Positions 40,617 to 49,728 of a DNA stretch of 64,000 bases are shown piece after piece (the stretch's first letter is position 1; each line of letters opens with the position of its first letter). The notes below the pieces were generated by a model, which saw nothing but the letters and a program-made list of their open reading frames with translations, had not been told where the DNA came from and did no database searches. Position numbers and translations under genes: made by a program. This stretch comes from Halobacterium noricense (GTDB lineage Archaea > Halobacteriota > Halobacteria > Halobacteriales > Halobacteriaceae): the NCBI RefSeq assembly GCF_021233435.1, contig NZ_CP089468.1:1240001-1304000 (forward strand). The letters run 5' to 3'.

Positions 40617-41405
40617 ATGCCCCTCCCCACACCCCACGCCCTCGCGCGAACGTACAACACGCCCAGCTACGATGACCCGTGGGCAGCCGTCGAGGACTAC
40701 CAGCGCGTGCTCGAATACACGGCCGCCCATCCAGACCTCGGTAGTAGCGCCGTTTCCAGTCGGCTAGACCTCCCGCGCAGCCGCCTTCGAGCCTGGATGA
40801 ACGGCAGCCGTCCAGACGCGGTTCGCGGCATCCAGACTGCCGAAGCGAACGGCTGGCTCGCCGAGCACGCCACCGCAGAGACCGAACGTGCGCTCGTCCA
40901 ACTGGCTGCGTGGGTGCTCAGCGGCGGCAGCATCCACATCGGTGATAGCCCACACGTGTACTTCTCGCTCGACCACGACGACGGCCACTTCGCGACGCTT
41001 GCTGCCGCGGCCGGCTTCGATTACGACGTCGTCAACGACGCCACTCCGGACCGGGCAACCGAGGCCCGCCCCACAACTGATGGTGCCGTCCTCGCGCGTG
41101 TGCTCGTCGCGATGGGGGTGCCGGCTGATGCGACCGCGAAACAGACCGCCACGAGCCTCCCCGCGTTCGTCATCGATCTCGATGAGACACTGCTCGAAGC
41201 ATTCGCCCGCATCTATGTGTTGAACCGTGGCGCCACCCACGCGGACAAAGCGACGCTGACAATCCGCGAACAACGCCCTGCGCCGTATCTCAGCGAGCTA
41301 GCCGCCGTGCTGCAGTCAGCCGCTAGTGAACCCGTCACCCACTCCGGCCGAACAGTGACAATCTCCGCAGCGGCGGCCCGAGAGCTTCTCGACGACCCGG
41401 CTTGA
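40617..41405 (+). CDS. Protein with N-terminal HTH and C-terminal domain, haloarchaeal
   Basis: This 262-residue protein has a homeodomain-like HTH at about 30-70 (AVSSRLDLPRSRLRAWMNGS). A middle alpha/beta part follows (GGSIHIGDSPHVYFSLDHDD, GHFATLAAAAGFDY), then a helical segment with LPAFVIDLDETLLEAFARIY. The pattern HIGD...VYFSLDHDDGHFATL is reminiscent of DNA-handling enzymes related to homing endonucleases, though no full catalytic set is visible. The divergent pilin gene starts 187 bases away. A DNA-binding regulatory role is likely; the exact function is unknown. Confidence 0.6.
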   Translation: MPLPTPHALARTYNTPSYDDPWAAVEDYQRVLEYTAAHPDLGSSAVSSRLDLPRSRLRAWMNGSRPDAVRGIQTAEANGWLAEHATAETERALVQLAAWVLSGGSIHIGDSPHVYFSLDHDDGHFATLAAAAGFDYDVVNDATPDRATEARPTTDGAVLARVLVAMGVPADATAKQTATSLPAFVIDLDETLLEAFARIYVLNRGATHADKATLTIREQRPAPYLSELAAVLQSAASEPVTHSGRTVTISAAAARELLDDPA

Positions 41406-41660
41406 CTGACCGATCGGACACCCGGCCTTCCGCTTCTCCACCGCTGCCTGTCGGACGCTAACGCAACAAATGCAATCGCAGCCAGCCTCGAACACTAGCA
41501 TTCCCCTGCAAGCCGCCTGTTGACTGATTCCCAGCGAACCACTGTCTGATGGCTGAATTGTCGGAAGATTGCCAGCGCGCGGAGCAACGATCGCACACCG
41601 CTGCTTCCCGTGAGAACCACCCCCGCATTTCTAATGACACGTGATATAATCAGTCATTAG

Positions 41661-42455
41661 ATGCTGAATCTGAATCGGTCCCCATTCATTCTGATTGTCC
41701 TCTTCGTCGTGCTCGCGGGGTGTAGTGGGCAACCGATCACGTCCGGGACAACCGATGTGCCGGACGCAGCAACCAGCACAACCACCGACCACGACACACC
41801 TCAGTCGACCCTCGCACCCGGCCTTACCGAGTCCGGTGTGACTGACGCGTGGGCGCTGGCACAAGCCCATCGCGACAGCCTCGCCAACACCACATACACT
41901 GAACGTAGCCAGCACACCGTACGAGCGAATGGCACGCTCCGCCGAGCGGTGACAACGACACTCCGGCAAGGACAGGGTGACCGGTACGTCTACGAGCGTT
42001 ACGCTCACGGTACGGCCGCCTTGTTCCCGAATCTGACCGTATTTCGCAACGATTCGACGCTCGTACAACGGACAGCCTACGATAATGGCACCGTCGCGTA
42101 TAGCGGCCCCGAGGCGGCCGCGACGCCCGCGACAGATCGCTATGGGAACGTCTACGCGGTGCTAAGCGCGAGTCCCACAACCGTCGAAGAGGCAGTCGCA
42201 CACAACGGCACGACGCGCTACCGCGTGATGTCAACTGGTCCACCGACGAATTCATCGGCGTACGCAGGCGTCTCCAATTACACCATGACTGCGCTCGTTG
42301 GCCCCGATGGGCTCGTCCACGAGTACACCATCTCCTATGCCGAAACCCGGGGTGGCCAGACAGTTACTGTCAGTACTGCAGTGCAGTTCACTGCCCGAGG
42401 AAAGACGGTTGTTCAGCCGCCTGAATGGGCTGCAGACGCGCTCGTAAACAGCTGA
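41661..42455 (+). CDS. Lipoprotein (DUF7537-like)
   Basis: A 264-residue lipoprotein with a Sec-type signal ending in a lipobox (FILIVLFVVLAGCSG). A Thr-rich linker leads to a soluble domain with many N-glycosylation sites (NTTYTERSQHTVRANGTLRR). The repeated-sheet pattern (DRYVYERYAHGTAALFPNLT) is shared by haloarchaeal DUF7537 lipoproteins as I recall them. TATA-like GATATAAT lies at 41642-41649, about 12 bases upstream of the start, suggesting that the true start might be slightly downstream or the promoter elsewhere. Function unknown. Confidence 0.68.
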   Translation: MLNLNRSPFILIVLFVVLAGCSGQPITSGTTDVPDAATSTTTDHDTPQSTLAPGLTESGVTDAWALAQAHRDSLANTTYTERSQHTVRANGTLRRAVTTTLRQGQGDRYVYERYAHGTAALFPNLTVFRNDSTLVQRTAYDNGTVAYSGPEAAATPATDRYGNVYAVLSASPTTVEEAVAHNGTTRYRVMSTGPPTNSSAYAGVSNYTMTALVGPDGLVHEYTISYAETRGGQTVTVSTAVQFTARGKTVVQPPEWAADALVNS

Positions 42456-43509
42456 ACCGCGCTAACTCGTGGGCGTTAGCAATCGGTTTTGAACAGTGGT
42501 CGCAGTGGACCCGCCGTCCCGTACAGGGAACGCACGCAGCACAAGGGACACTCAGTCGTCGACTGCATATACGTCCCCGCGACGCTTGACTCGGGCGATA
42601 ACGAGTCGTTGCTCGTCCTGCCGGCCTGTCGTGGAAAGACGAAATCCGCCGACGCGATGGAACAGTTACGCAGGTATGGCTCTGGTATCAGTAGTACGCG
42701 TCGGGCCGTGGGATAATACCGAAAACAACGAGCCACGGTACTCACTCATCGTAGCGGTGCAGGCCGGGGTGGCCTGCGCCGGCTCGCAAAGGCAAATGTG
42801 CCGCAACTGGTGTGTCGCTGGTCGCACAGTAGTCTCGGGTGCGCTCAACTAGCATGCTGTGATGGCCGGGCAGTCCTCAGGCTACCCGCCATCGCTGCGA
42901 CCGGCGACATTTCCTCGGTTAGTTAACCAGACACCTAAAGGTATGGAGTCGTGCAGTTGTCACCAACCACGGTTCTCATCGGTGCCGCGGGCGAGGTAAA
43001 AGCGAGTGTTGCTGGCTGTGGGCCGTCCTCATTGTGTCTCTTCGGATAATCTGGGCGCCTCAGGTGCGGTTCGCAGCCAGCACACACCGCGTGTCGTTGC
43101 AGACTTTCCTCGTTAATTATCGATTAGTTGGCGGGATGTCGCCGACCACGTAATGGGCGAGAACACAGGCCGAGTTGTCTGCGACGACGCACTCGTAGGT
43201 TGTGTTCAAGGGCGATCGGCGACACCGATTGCTGGGCTTGGCAGCCACCTAAGTATTCTGATTCCCCAGTAGCGAGCGAGCGTTCGCAATCAGGATCTTT
43301 CCGGCTGTGCCCGAGATTTCACTCCGCCAGCGGAACAGTGGCGGCGCAAACTCGCCGCCATCGAACCCTGCTCCATCAGCAACTCAACGCGAATCTCGAA
43401 CCACATCTCCCGGACATCATGAACCACCGGAATAGAGACCTTACCATATCCGCTTAATCTAGGTGATGAAGTAGTGGTCTTTAATCGAGTCTCAACCGGG
43501 TTTTGTACC
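42456..43509. other. Non-coding region upstream of the origin repeats
   Basis: About 1 kb without a supported gene. Short open frames on both strands have no coherent protein features. A possible 43-codon fragment on the minus strand (about 43121-43255, with TTYECVVADNSACVLAHYVV) looks protein-like and may be the tail of a lost gene. TTAACCAG at 42922-42929 resembles the TTAACCAAC half-sites elsewhere. The region leads into the iterons of the origin. Confidence 0.45.
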
Positions 43510-43515
43510 ACCGTG

Positions 43516-44186
43516 GAGAGTACGTTTCGTCTGTCTTCGGTTGCCATTGCGTGGAGTGAGAGAGTACATTTCGTCTGTCTTCGGTTGCCATTGCGTGGAG
43601 TGAGAGAGTACATTTCGTCTGTCTTCCCACACCCCGCCCAATCTAAGTGAATCGTAACCCAGAGACACCGATCAACACCACCAATCGCGTACGCTCACAC
43701 GATCACAGACACACCGGACGACGAGTGAAAGGCTACGTTACCCTGCGCACCGTTCATTCCCGACGCCTCCTGTGAGGCGTTGTTCCCACCGATAGGGAGT
43801 ACGTTTCGTCTGTCTTCGGCTGGAACTCCTTGAAGTGAGAGAGTACATTTCGTCTGTCTTCCCAACCCTCTGGGGAGGCCCGATAGACCCAATTCGGAAA
43901 CAGCAATTAGTGCTGCCAGTCGTTTGCTTCACTGTTATGCGACCATAGACACATCTGAAAACGAGTGAAAGGGTCGAGTATTCACTTACGTGTGAGTGGT
44001 TTCTTGGCGTTTCTCGTGAGAGCGCGGGGACTCTCGATTCGGGAGGGTACATTTCGTGTGTCTTTGATGGGGTGTTGCTTGGTCGTAGAGTGAGAGTACG
44101 TTTCGTCTGTCTTTGGATCAGTCGGATGGTGGCTGGGAAGCCGGGTTTGTATTTAGATGTAGGGAGTGGATTTCGTGTGTCTTCAC
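43516..44186 (+). repeat. Origin iterons: eight direct copies
   Basis: The core TAC(A/G)TTTCGTCTGTCTT occurs at 43521, 43565, 43609, 43800, 43844, 44048, 44097 and, degenerate (TGGATTTCGTGTGTCTT), 44167, all in the same direction. Several are preceded by GAGAG. Three consecutive spacings are exactly 44 bases (43521-43565-43609 and 43800-43844), about four helical turns. They end about 110 bases before an orc1/cdc6 gene. A ninth copy, inverted, lies beyond that gene at 45542-45569. This is the arrangement of origin recognition boxes around a haloarchaeal origin. Confidence 0.8.
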
Positions 44187-44295
44187 CGTATAGAATTGAG
44201 CGACTGAAACGGGGGAGTGGTCTCTATTCCCGAGTCAGACGAAACTAGCGAAAGAAGGTTTTAACTAGGTATGGTGGTTCGCCGATGGTAGACGC

Positions 44296-45492
44296 ATGGC
44301 TGGGCCATTCAGTGACGTCGAGCAGACGATTTTTGCTGCCAAAGAAGTTCTTTCTGAAGACCACCAACCAGATCAAATTCTCGAACGCGACGAGGAGATC
44401 GACGACTACCGATACGCCCTCCAGGACGTCCTCTTTGGCCGCACTCCCCAGAACGTAATGCTGTACGGGAAAGCAGGCCTCGGGAAAACCGCAGTGACGA
44501 AATACATGATGGAGGCGCTGCAAAGCGAGGTCAAAGACCGACCGGACGCCGACGAACTCCACGTCCACCAGCGGAATTGCAACGGGAAAACAGTGTATAC
44601 CGTTGTTCGCAACCTCGTCAACGAGTTACTTCCAGACACTGCCAGTGACTTCCCGAAACGAGGGCTTGGCACAGGCGATGCCTTCGAGGAACTCTATACG
44701 CAACTTGATCGACTCGGCGGCACCCATCTCATCGTCTTCGACGAAATTGATCATCTCGATAATGTCGATACGCTCCTGTACGAGTTGCCGCGTGCACGAT
44801 CAATCGGGCATATTACGAATTCGAAGGTCGGCGTCATCGGCATCAGTAACAACTACACGTTCCGGCAATCGCTCTCCCCGAAAGTCAAAGACACCCTGAT
44901 GGAGACTGAGATCTCGTTCAGTCCGTATAACGCGATCGAGCTTCGAACGATTCTCACCGAACGTGCCGAACAAGCATTTGTTGACGGTGTTTGTGACGAA
45001 TCAGCGATAGCAAAAGCAGCAGCGATCGCCGCAAAAGACCGCGGCAATGCACGCCAAGCAATCGACCTGCTTCGAGTTGGCGGAGAAGTTGCAAAGCGAC
45101 AGGGAGACGACTTCGTCGACGACACCCACATTACGGAAGCCCAAGAACTCGTCCAGCGAGGCCGCCTCAGCAATCGCATTCGCGACCAAACCCAACACGC
45201 CCAACTCCTCCTCGAAACTGTCGCCTACCTCGAACAACGTGGAGAGACCCCCACTCGATCAAAGACAATTAAAAACCAGTATGAAGAGGTTGCACAATCC
45301 CACGCAGCAGACCCACTCACCACGCTCAAAAGCATTCAAAACCACTTATCAGACCTTCACATGCTCGGCTTCCTCCATCGAGATGGCCAAAATCACGGGG
45401 AAGGCGGTGGCCGATACTACGAATACGGCCTCGATCTTGACCCCGAAATCATCCTCGACATCAGACGCGACATCGACGAACAACTACCCTAA
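44296..45492 (+). CDS. orc1: Orc1/Cdc6-family replication initiator
   Basis: This 398-residue initiator has Walker A YGKAGLGKTAVTK at about 56-68, Walker B THLIVFDEIDHL at about 143-154 and a sensor 1 region (KVGVIGISNNYTF). Arg residues follow in KDRGNARQAIDLLRVGGEVA (sensor 2). A C-terminal winged helix (about 290-398) with TRSKTIKNQYEEVA and LGFLHRDGQNHGEGGGRYYE binds origin boxes. The iterons on both sides are its probable sites. Haloarchaeal megaplasmids usually carry one orc gene next to their own origin. An AT-rich TTTTAACTAGG near 44257 is a likely promoter. Confidence 0.92.
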   Translation: MAGPFSDVEQTIFAAKEVLSEDHQPDQILERDEEIDDYRYALQDVLFGRTPQNVMLYGKAGLGKTAVTKYMMEALQSEVKDRPDADELHVHQRNCNGKTVYTVVRNLVNELLPDTASDFPKRGLGTGDAFEELYTQLDRLGGTHLIVFDEIDHLDNVDTLLYELPRARSIGHITNSKVGVIGISNNYTFRQSLSPKVKDTLMETEISFSPYNAIELRTILTERAEQAFVDGVCDESAIAKAAAIAAKDRGNARQAIDLLRVGGEVAKRQGDDFVDDTHITEAQELVQRGRLSNRIRDQTQHAQLLLETVAYLEQRGETPTRSKTIKNQYEEVAQSHAADPLTTLKSIQNHLSDLHMLGFLHRDGQNHGEGGGRYYEYGLDLDPEIILDIRRDIDEQLP

Positions 45493-45541
45493 CAGACTCC
45501 TGCAACTGCAGCCATCGACTTTCCCCGTTCACTCTCGTAGC

Positions 45542-45569
45542 CAAAGACAGACGAAACGTACTCTCACCC
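45542..45569 (-). repeat. Inverted origin iteron downstream of orc1
   Basis: AAAGACAGACGAAACGTACT CTC is the reverse complement of the iterons upstream of orc1. It places the gene between convergent boxes. It is 50 bases after the orc1 stop. Confidence 0.75.
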
Positions 45570-45599
45570 TCTAGGATTTCATGAGCCACAGCGTTGAGG

Positions 45600-47050
45600 G
45601 GACGCGGTGGATCACAGCGGTAGCAGCGCGGAAGCCCATCCCTTCAGGGGTGGGAGGAAGCGCGTAAGCGTCGTGCGACAATCCACCGATACCGGCATTT
45701 CCGACTCTCCCTACTTCAAAGATATTAATAAGGTATAGCGATTCTTGTGATGTACATGGTGTGGGAGGTAACGCGAACGGTGCGGGTTCGCCTTGACGTG
45801 CCCGACGACCGGAAGAGCGACCTCCACGCCACCAACAAGAAATTCCAATACTGTGCCAACCGTACTAGTGAGTGGGCGTGGCGCTATCTCGACGAAGACT
45901 GCGTCACCAGCAAAAACAAAGCTGAAGCCGCCATCTACGACGACCTCCGCGAAGAAACCGACTCCCTCCACGCCAATCTCGTCCAAAAAGCGATCAAACG
46001 CGCCACCGACGACATCGACAACTGCGTAGACAGGCTGGCCGAGGGTGAGAACACCAGCCAGCCCGAATACGACACCTTCAGCATCGTCTACGACAAGCGA
46101 GCCGCCACCTACTACCGTGACAAAGTGAGCCTCGCCACCGTCAACGGCCGTGTCGAATGCGACTACGACCTCCCGGAGAATCCAGACGGCACACCACACG
46201 GTCAGTACCTCCTCAACGACGACTACTCATTTTCGACGAGTACCGTACATTACGATAGTGAGGCAGATGAGTTCTACCTGCATGCGGCGATGGAGCAAGA
46301 GGTCGACGCGAGCAGTCCTGAGAAAGCCCAGGATTCGAGAGTCCTGGGCGTGGACTGCAACGTCAACGACCACATCGCCGCCACCAGCACCGGTGCGTTC
46401 ATCGGCAACGCCGACTACCTCAACCACCAACGCCGCGAGTTCGAGAAGCGTCGTGCCAGCCTCCAACAGACTGGCACGCGCAGCGCGCACGTGACGTATC
46501 AGCGCATCGGTGGCAGGTTCGGTCGCTGGAGTGAGGATTACCTGCATCAGTGCTCCAAACAACTCGTTGTAGAAGCCCAACGCCATGGCTGCACGCACAT
46601 CGCGTTCGAGGATCTCGAGCAGATTCGCGATCGTATCAGTGATGGGAAGAAGTTCCAGCAGTGGGCGTTCCGCAAACTGCAGGAACAAACAGCGAATAAA
46701 GCAGAACTGGCTGGAATCGTTGTCGAGACAGTCGAACCGTCGTACACGAGCCAGCAGTGCTCGAAATGCGGCTGTACGCTCGAGGAAAACCGCAACGGCC
46801 AACAGTTCGAGTGCTTGGACTGCTCGTACTCGGTGAATGCGGATTATAATGCGGCGAAGAATGTTGCGCGGAAACTTGCACTCAAACTCCAGCGGGGGCA
46901 GAAGTCCCCCGCTGGAGGGGCGTTCTGTCAGTACGCCCTGAAGTCGGGGGTGATGACCGTGAGCGCTACTGAAGTGGCGTCCGACACCCCAGTGTCGGCA
47001 GAACGGGAGTCCACTGACAAGCCCACCCCTTTAGGGGTGGGTCACTGACG
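45600..47050 (+). mobile_element. IS200/IS605-type element with intact tnpB
   Basis: The left end has AGCGCGGAAG then CCCATCCC (45635-45642), TTCA, GGGGTGGG (45647-45654) and GGAAGCGCG. The right end has CCCACCCC (47022-47029), TTTA, GGGGTGGG (47034-47041), then TCACTGAC. tnpB fills the space and no tnpA is present. The guide would start in the flank after TCACTGAC or within it; the exact RNA end cannot be read from the sequence. The right end replaced the last codons of a minus-strand antitoxin gene. Confidence 0.72.
45756..47048 (+). CDS. tnpB: TnpB, RNA-guided nuclease, apparently intact
   Basis: A 430-residue TnpB (start MVWEVTRTVRVRLDVPD at 45756; ATG 45750 is possible). All three RuvC residues are present: Asp in RVLGVDCNVNDHIA, Glu in THIAFEDLEQIRDR and Asp in SVNADYNAAKNVARK. 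The zinc ribbon is CSKCGCTLEENRNGQQFECL ending in DC. The N-terminal helical domain (about 30-130) and the beta-barrel parts are continuous. It is the only undamaged TnpB with a complete catalytic triad in the window. It shares much sequence with the frameshifted copy at 22829-24081. Confidence 0.92.
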   Translation: MVWEVTRTVRVRLDVPDDRKSDLHATNKKFQYCANRTSEWAWRYLDEDCVTSKNKAEAAIYDDLREETDSLHANLVQKAIKRATDDIDNCVDRLAEGENTSQPEYDTFSIVYDKRAATYYRDKVSLATVNGRVECDYDLPENPDGTPHGQYLLNDDYSFSTSTVHYDSEADEFYLHAAMEQEVDASSPEKAQDSRVLGVDCNVNDHIAATSTGAFIGNADYLNHQRREFEKRRASLQQTGTRSAHVTYQRIGGRFGRWSEDYLHQCSKQLVVEAQRHGCTHIAFEDLEQIRDRISDGKKFQQWAFRKLQEQTANKAELAGIVVETVEPSYTSQQCSKCGCTLEENRNGQQFECLDCSYSVNADYNAAKNVARKLALKLQRGQKSPAGGAFCQYALKSGVMTVSATEVASDTPVSAERESTDKPTPLGVGH

Positions 47051-47282
47051 GAAGCTCCTCGTCGAGAGCCTTGCGATTTGCGCCGTCGTCAGCCTCGAAG
47101 TCGGCTTCAAGCGCTTCCGTGTCCCACGCATCGCTGGCTTCCTCGACGTCTTCCGCGAAATCGAGCAGGCCGTAGTCGTCAACCATCCGTTCGAGCGCGT
47201 CACTGAACGACTCTCCCTCGCGTTTTTCGTCTTCAACGCGAGCGTACAGCCGCTCACTCACCCGAACTTGCTTCGTTCCCAT
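47031..47282 (-). CDS. Orphan VapB-like antitoxin with 3' end supplied by an IS
   Basis: An 83-residue protein (GTKQVRVSERLYARVEDEKR, then EGESFSDALERMVDDYGL) of the antitoxin type often paired with VapC in haloarchaea. A C-terminal acidic region follows. The last residues SVTHP and the stop come from the tnpB right end, so the native last codons and the toxin gene that would follow are missing. Upstream, GTTGAC occurs twice (47291-47296 and 47300-47305), a possible operator. Whether the protein is still useful is unclear; it might neutralise a toxin elsewhere. Confidence 0.7.
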   Translation of the reverse strand: MGTKQVRVSERLYARVEDEKREGESFSDALERMVDDYGLLDFAEDVEEASDAWDTEALEADFEADDGANRKALDEELPSVTHP

Positions 47283-47403
47283 ACTAGCGTGTTGACGCTG
47301 TTGACAAATGAAACTGGCGGCACGTCAGCGACCCACAGCTGAAACCGTAGACTTTCGCTTCGCACCACTGTAATCTAACCTTCCGTTAATCCGGTGGGGT
47401 AGC

Positions 47404-48420
47404 TCAAATCCCGAGTTTGAGGACGGCTAGTGTACCCGCGCTAACCAGGACAAGCGTGGTCAACACTATTGCAACTGGTTGGATGCCTGTTGTTCGGAGT
47501 TTCGAGATGTTGATGCTCAGGCCAAGTCCGGCAAACGCAACCAAGAATAGCCAGCGGTAGGCAGCACTCAATCCTTGAGTTACAGAGTCTGGGATCAGCG
47601 ATGTTGAGGTTAGTAGCATCACCGCTAAGAATCCAAGCACGAATTTCGGGAAGGAATCCCAGAGGACTCGCAGAGAAATCCTCTCGTTGTGGGCGGAGTC
47701 AGCGTAGGCCAGCGAGTACCCGCCGACGATGACGCCAAGGAGGATGTTTCGCGTGAGTTTCGTAATTGTCGCCCACTGCCCGGCGGTTTCTGAGAACGTG
47801 AACCCGGCTGCGGTCACCGGCCCGGTACTGAACATCGTGATCCCCGCCCAGATCCCAAACACCTGATCACTCAACCCGAGGAACGCCCCCAGTGCCGGAT
47901 AGACAAACAGCGTGAGAATATCGAAGAGGAGGATTGTTGCGGCTGCGTACGCGATATGTTCGTCGTTGGCGCGAATGCTTCCGGCAACGCCAACCACTGC
48001 GGAGACACCACACACCCCTGCACCAGCAGCCAACAGCGACCCAAGCTTTTCCGGGATATCAAAGACAGTCCGGCTAAGCACCTCAACAACCACGATCGTT
48101 ACAGTAACGGCACAAATCGTCACCGCGAGCAACACCAGGCCGTTCCCAAGCAGTGTTTCAAGCGATATCCGAGCGCCCATGAGGACAATCCCGGCTGCGA
48201 GCCAGAGATTGTGTGTTCCTATGCCAGGGATGATGCGTGCTGGTAGTGACACCGTATTCCCGACGAGCAGGCCAAGCACAACAGCAAGCACGAGCGGTGT
48301 CACGTAGGGGATTTGCGTTCCCAGAACTTGTGCGACTAACGCGAGGCCGACAAGCACCAATAACCCCGGCACATACCGTTTCAGAGGTGTCACACGGTGG
48401 CCGTTCTCTGTTGTAGTCAT
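47404..48420 (-). CDS. YeiH-type putative sulfate exporter
   Basis: A 338-residue polytopic membrane protein with about ten segments. Family signatures are visible: NLWLAAGIVLMGARISLETL, LLAAGAGVCGVSAVVGVAGS and IWAGITMFSTGPVTAAGF, all characteristic of the YeiH / UPF0324 family. Members are annotated as putative sulfate exporters, but the substrate is not proven. The gene stands alone on the minus strand, 121 bases upstream of an antitoxin. The start at 48420 (MTTTENGHRVTP) is clear. Confidence 0.85.
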   Translation of the reverse strand: MTTTENGHRVTPLKRYVPGLLVLVGLALVAQVLGTQIPYVTPLVLAVVLGLLVGNTVSLPARIIPGIGTHNLWLAAGIVLMGARISLETLLGNGLVLLAVTICAVTVTIVVVEVLSRTVFDIPEKLGSLLAAGAGVCGVSAVVGVAGSIRANDEHIAYAAATILLFDILTLFVYPALGAFLGLSDQVFGIWAGITMFSTGPVTAAGFTFSETAGQWATITKLTRNILLGVIVGGYSLAYADSAHNERISLRVLWDSFPKFVLGFLAVMLLTSTSLIPDSVTQGLSAAYRWLFLVAFAGLGLSINISKLRTTGIQPVAIVLTTLVLVSAGTLAVLKLGI

Positions 48421-48592
48421 TCTAGGGCCTTCGACGACGAGACTATCCTTGTCTCAGGCACCCACCCCTAAAGACGCAGGTATTCTCCTTGCTCTCCCTT
48501 AGCACCTTCACGAAGCCGCCCAAGAACGAAAAGACGCTATTGCTGGAAAGTAGCGGAATCGGTTCACGTGTGTGTCGATACCCGCTTTCGGT

Positions 48593-48835
48593 TTAGTTGA
48601 GCGAGTAGACTTGTTTGCGGGCGTCAGTGAATGAGAATCTAGCGGTAATGGCGTTTGCTTCTTCGAGGCGGGTGAGTGCGTATCGGACGGTGCGGGCGGG
48701 GAGGAGGGTTTCGTCAGCGAGCTCACTCTGCGTGAGGGTGTCGTTGTGTTCGAGGACTTTTGCGACGAGTTTCGCGCTGGGCGGCAGATCTTCGATTGCC
48801 TCAGCGGTGGTGTCGTCCATGCTTGTCGTACTCAT
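48593..48835 (-). CDS. Small MarR-like winged-helix regulator
   Basis: An 80-residue protein from ATG 48835 (MSTTSMDDTTAEAIEDLPPS). The HTH core is AKLVAKVLEHNDTLTQSELA followed by DETLLPARTVRYALTRLEEA and a short wing (ARFSFTDARKQVYSLN). Such one-domain regulators are common in haloarchaea. It may control the divergent or neighbouring YeiH gene, which starts 170 bases away on the same strand. The extended frame up to 48904 is not supported by sequence quality. Confidence 0.72.
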   Translation of the reverse strand: MSTTSMDDTTAEAIEDLPPSAKLVAKVLEHNDTLTQSELADETLLPARTVRYALTRLEEANAITARFSFTDARKQVYSLN

Positions 48836-48940
48836 GCTCACCAGTCTTGTGCGAACGATATTAATCCCTACGCTTGTCCAGACTATGCGTTGTTTTACGG
48901 GCATGATACAATAACTGGAGAGTTCACGGAGTTATATCAC

Positions 48941-49054
48941 TCATCTGGTCACCGACTCTTGCAGCCCAACTTCTTGGAGGGTAATCAACGTCTCCGTAGC
49001 ATACTTCGAAAGTCCTACCTCTTCGAGCTTTTCCCGCGGGACACGAATGTCCAT
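48941..49054 (-). pseudogene. N-terminal fragment of a TrmB-like regulator
   Basis: Minus-strand ATG 49052-49054 reads MDIRVPREKLEEVGLSKYAT and then ETLITLQEVGLQESVTR before TGA at 48941-48943. This is the start of a TrmB-type HTH domain (LEEVGLSKYATETLITL). The recognition helix and the rest of about 200 residues are absent. The break falls just upstream of a MarR-like gene, so a deletion is probable. Confidence 0.55.
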
Positions 49055-49353
49055 ACCTTCCGTATCGCGGATTGCGCAGTTACCCACTCGAGAATGCACC
49101 CCAGTAGATTTATCGTTGCTCAGCGCAATACTCTATACTGTTGGTTCTGGCCATGGAGGCCGGCCAACGCTTGGAAGATTGAGGCCGACGCTGTTGAGGG
49201 CGGCGTCACAATCTCTTCCAGGCTTTCCTACTCAAGTATAACGCCGCGCCAGCAGAAGCGCTGGGTGTTTCACAGCGGGCACCGCGCAGAATCTAACCCC
49301 TTTAGCGGGGGGGTAGCTGACAAGCCGAGGCCTATGTATGGTGAACGTGGCCG

Positions 49354-49506
49354 CTACTCTTGGTCGCTGGAGTGCTCGGATTCCTCAGCGCGTTCGGGTG
49401 GGTCCGCGGGATCATCCAACGTGTCCTGAAACTCCGCGTGTTGTGCGGCGATCTCTGCTTGGAGCGATTCGGCCGTTTCCCCGTCGTTTTCTTGGTCTCG
49501 ACTCAT
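49354..49506 (-). CDS. 50-residue acidic small protein
   Basis: Minus-strand ATG 49504-49506 gives MSRDQENDGETAESLQAEIA then AQHAEFQDTLDDPADPPERA and ends EESEHSSDQE. The composition is that of a natural haloarchaeal small protein (Glu/Asp-rich, helical core from about 12 to 30). It is not linked to a neighbour. A decayed tnpB-type end (near 49300, CCCCTTTAGCGGGG) lies just downstream. Confidence 0.5.
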   Translation of the reverse strand: MSRDQENDGETAESLQAEIAAQHAEFQDTLDDPADPPERAEESEHSSDQE

Positions 49507-49728
49507 AGCGTACTGCTTGCGGATTGCTTGATTGGGTAGGGGATATTAGCAGCTGCGATCCCCGTGCAAAGCCCTCGCCCGCTACGAAAACCGCCCACTG
49601 TGTGGACGAGACGAACGACATCTCGGCACCGCGGGAACCAGTTGGATTCTCTGTATGTGGGAAATAGGCAACACGCCTATATATTTCTATTAGTAATAGT
49701 TTACTCAGTTTCAACGAAAATCAGACTC

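Noticed and set aside
42489-42716. 75-codon plus-strand frame after the DUF7537-like lipoprotein
   Set aside because: No coherent hydrophobic or motif pattern, and composition is unlike the neighbours. Not supported as a gene.
43121-43255. Minus-strand 43-codon piece with TTYECVVADNSACVLAHYVV
   Set aside because: It looks protein-like but has no start and no upstream continuation. Noted within the non-coding region only.
43516-43630. CRISPR-like array of repeats with regular spacing
   Set aside because: The units are 44 bp apart but the sequence between the cores is itself repeated (GGTTGCCATTGCGTGGAG twice), so there are no unique spacers. The copies are few and lie next to orc1, which fits origin iterons.
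49100-49320. Possible transposase fragment (plus strand, around ITPRQQKRWVFHSGHR)
   Set aside because: No continuous family motif could be found on either strand. Only the tnpB-end-like CCCCTTTAGCGGGG near 49295 is noted.
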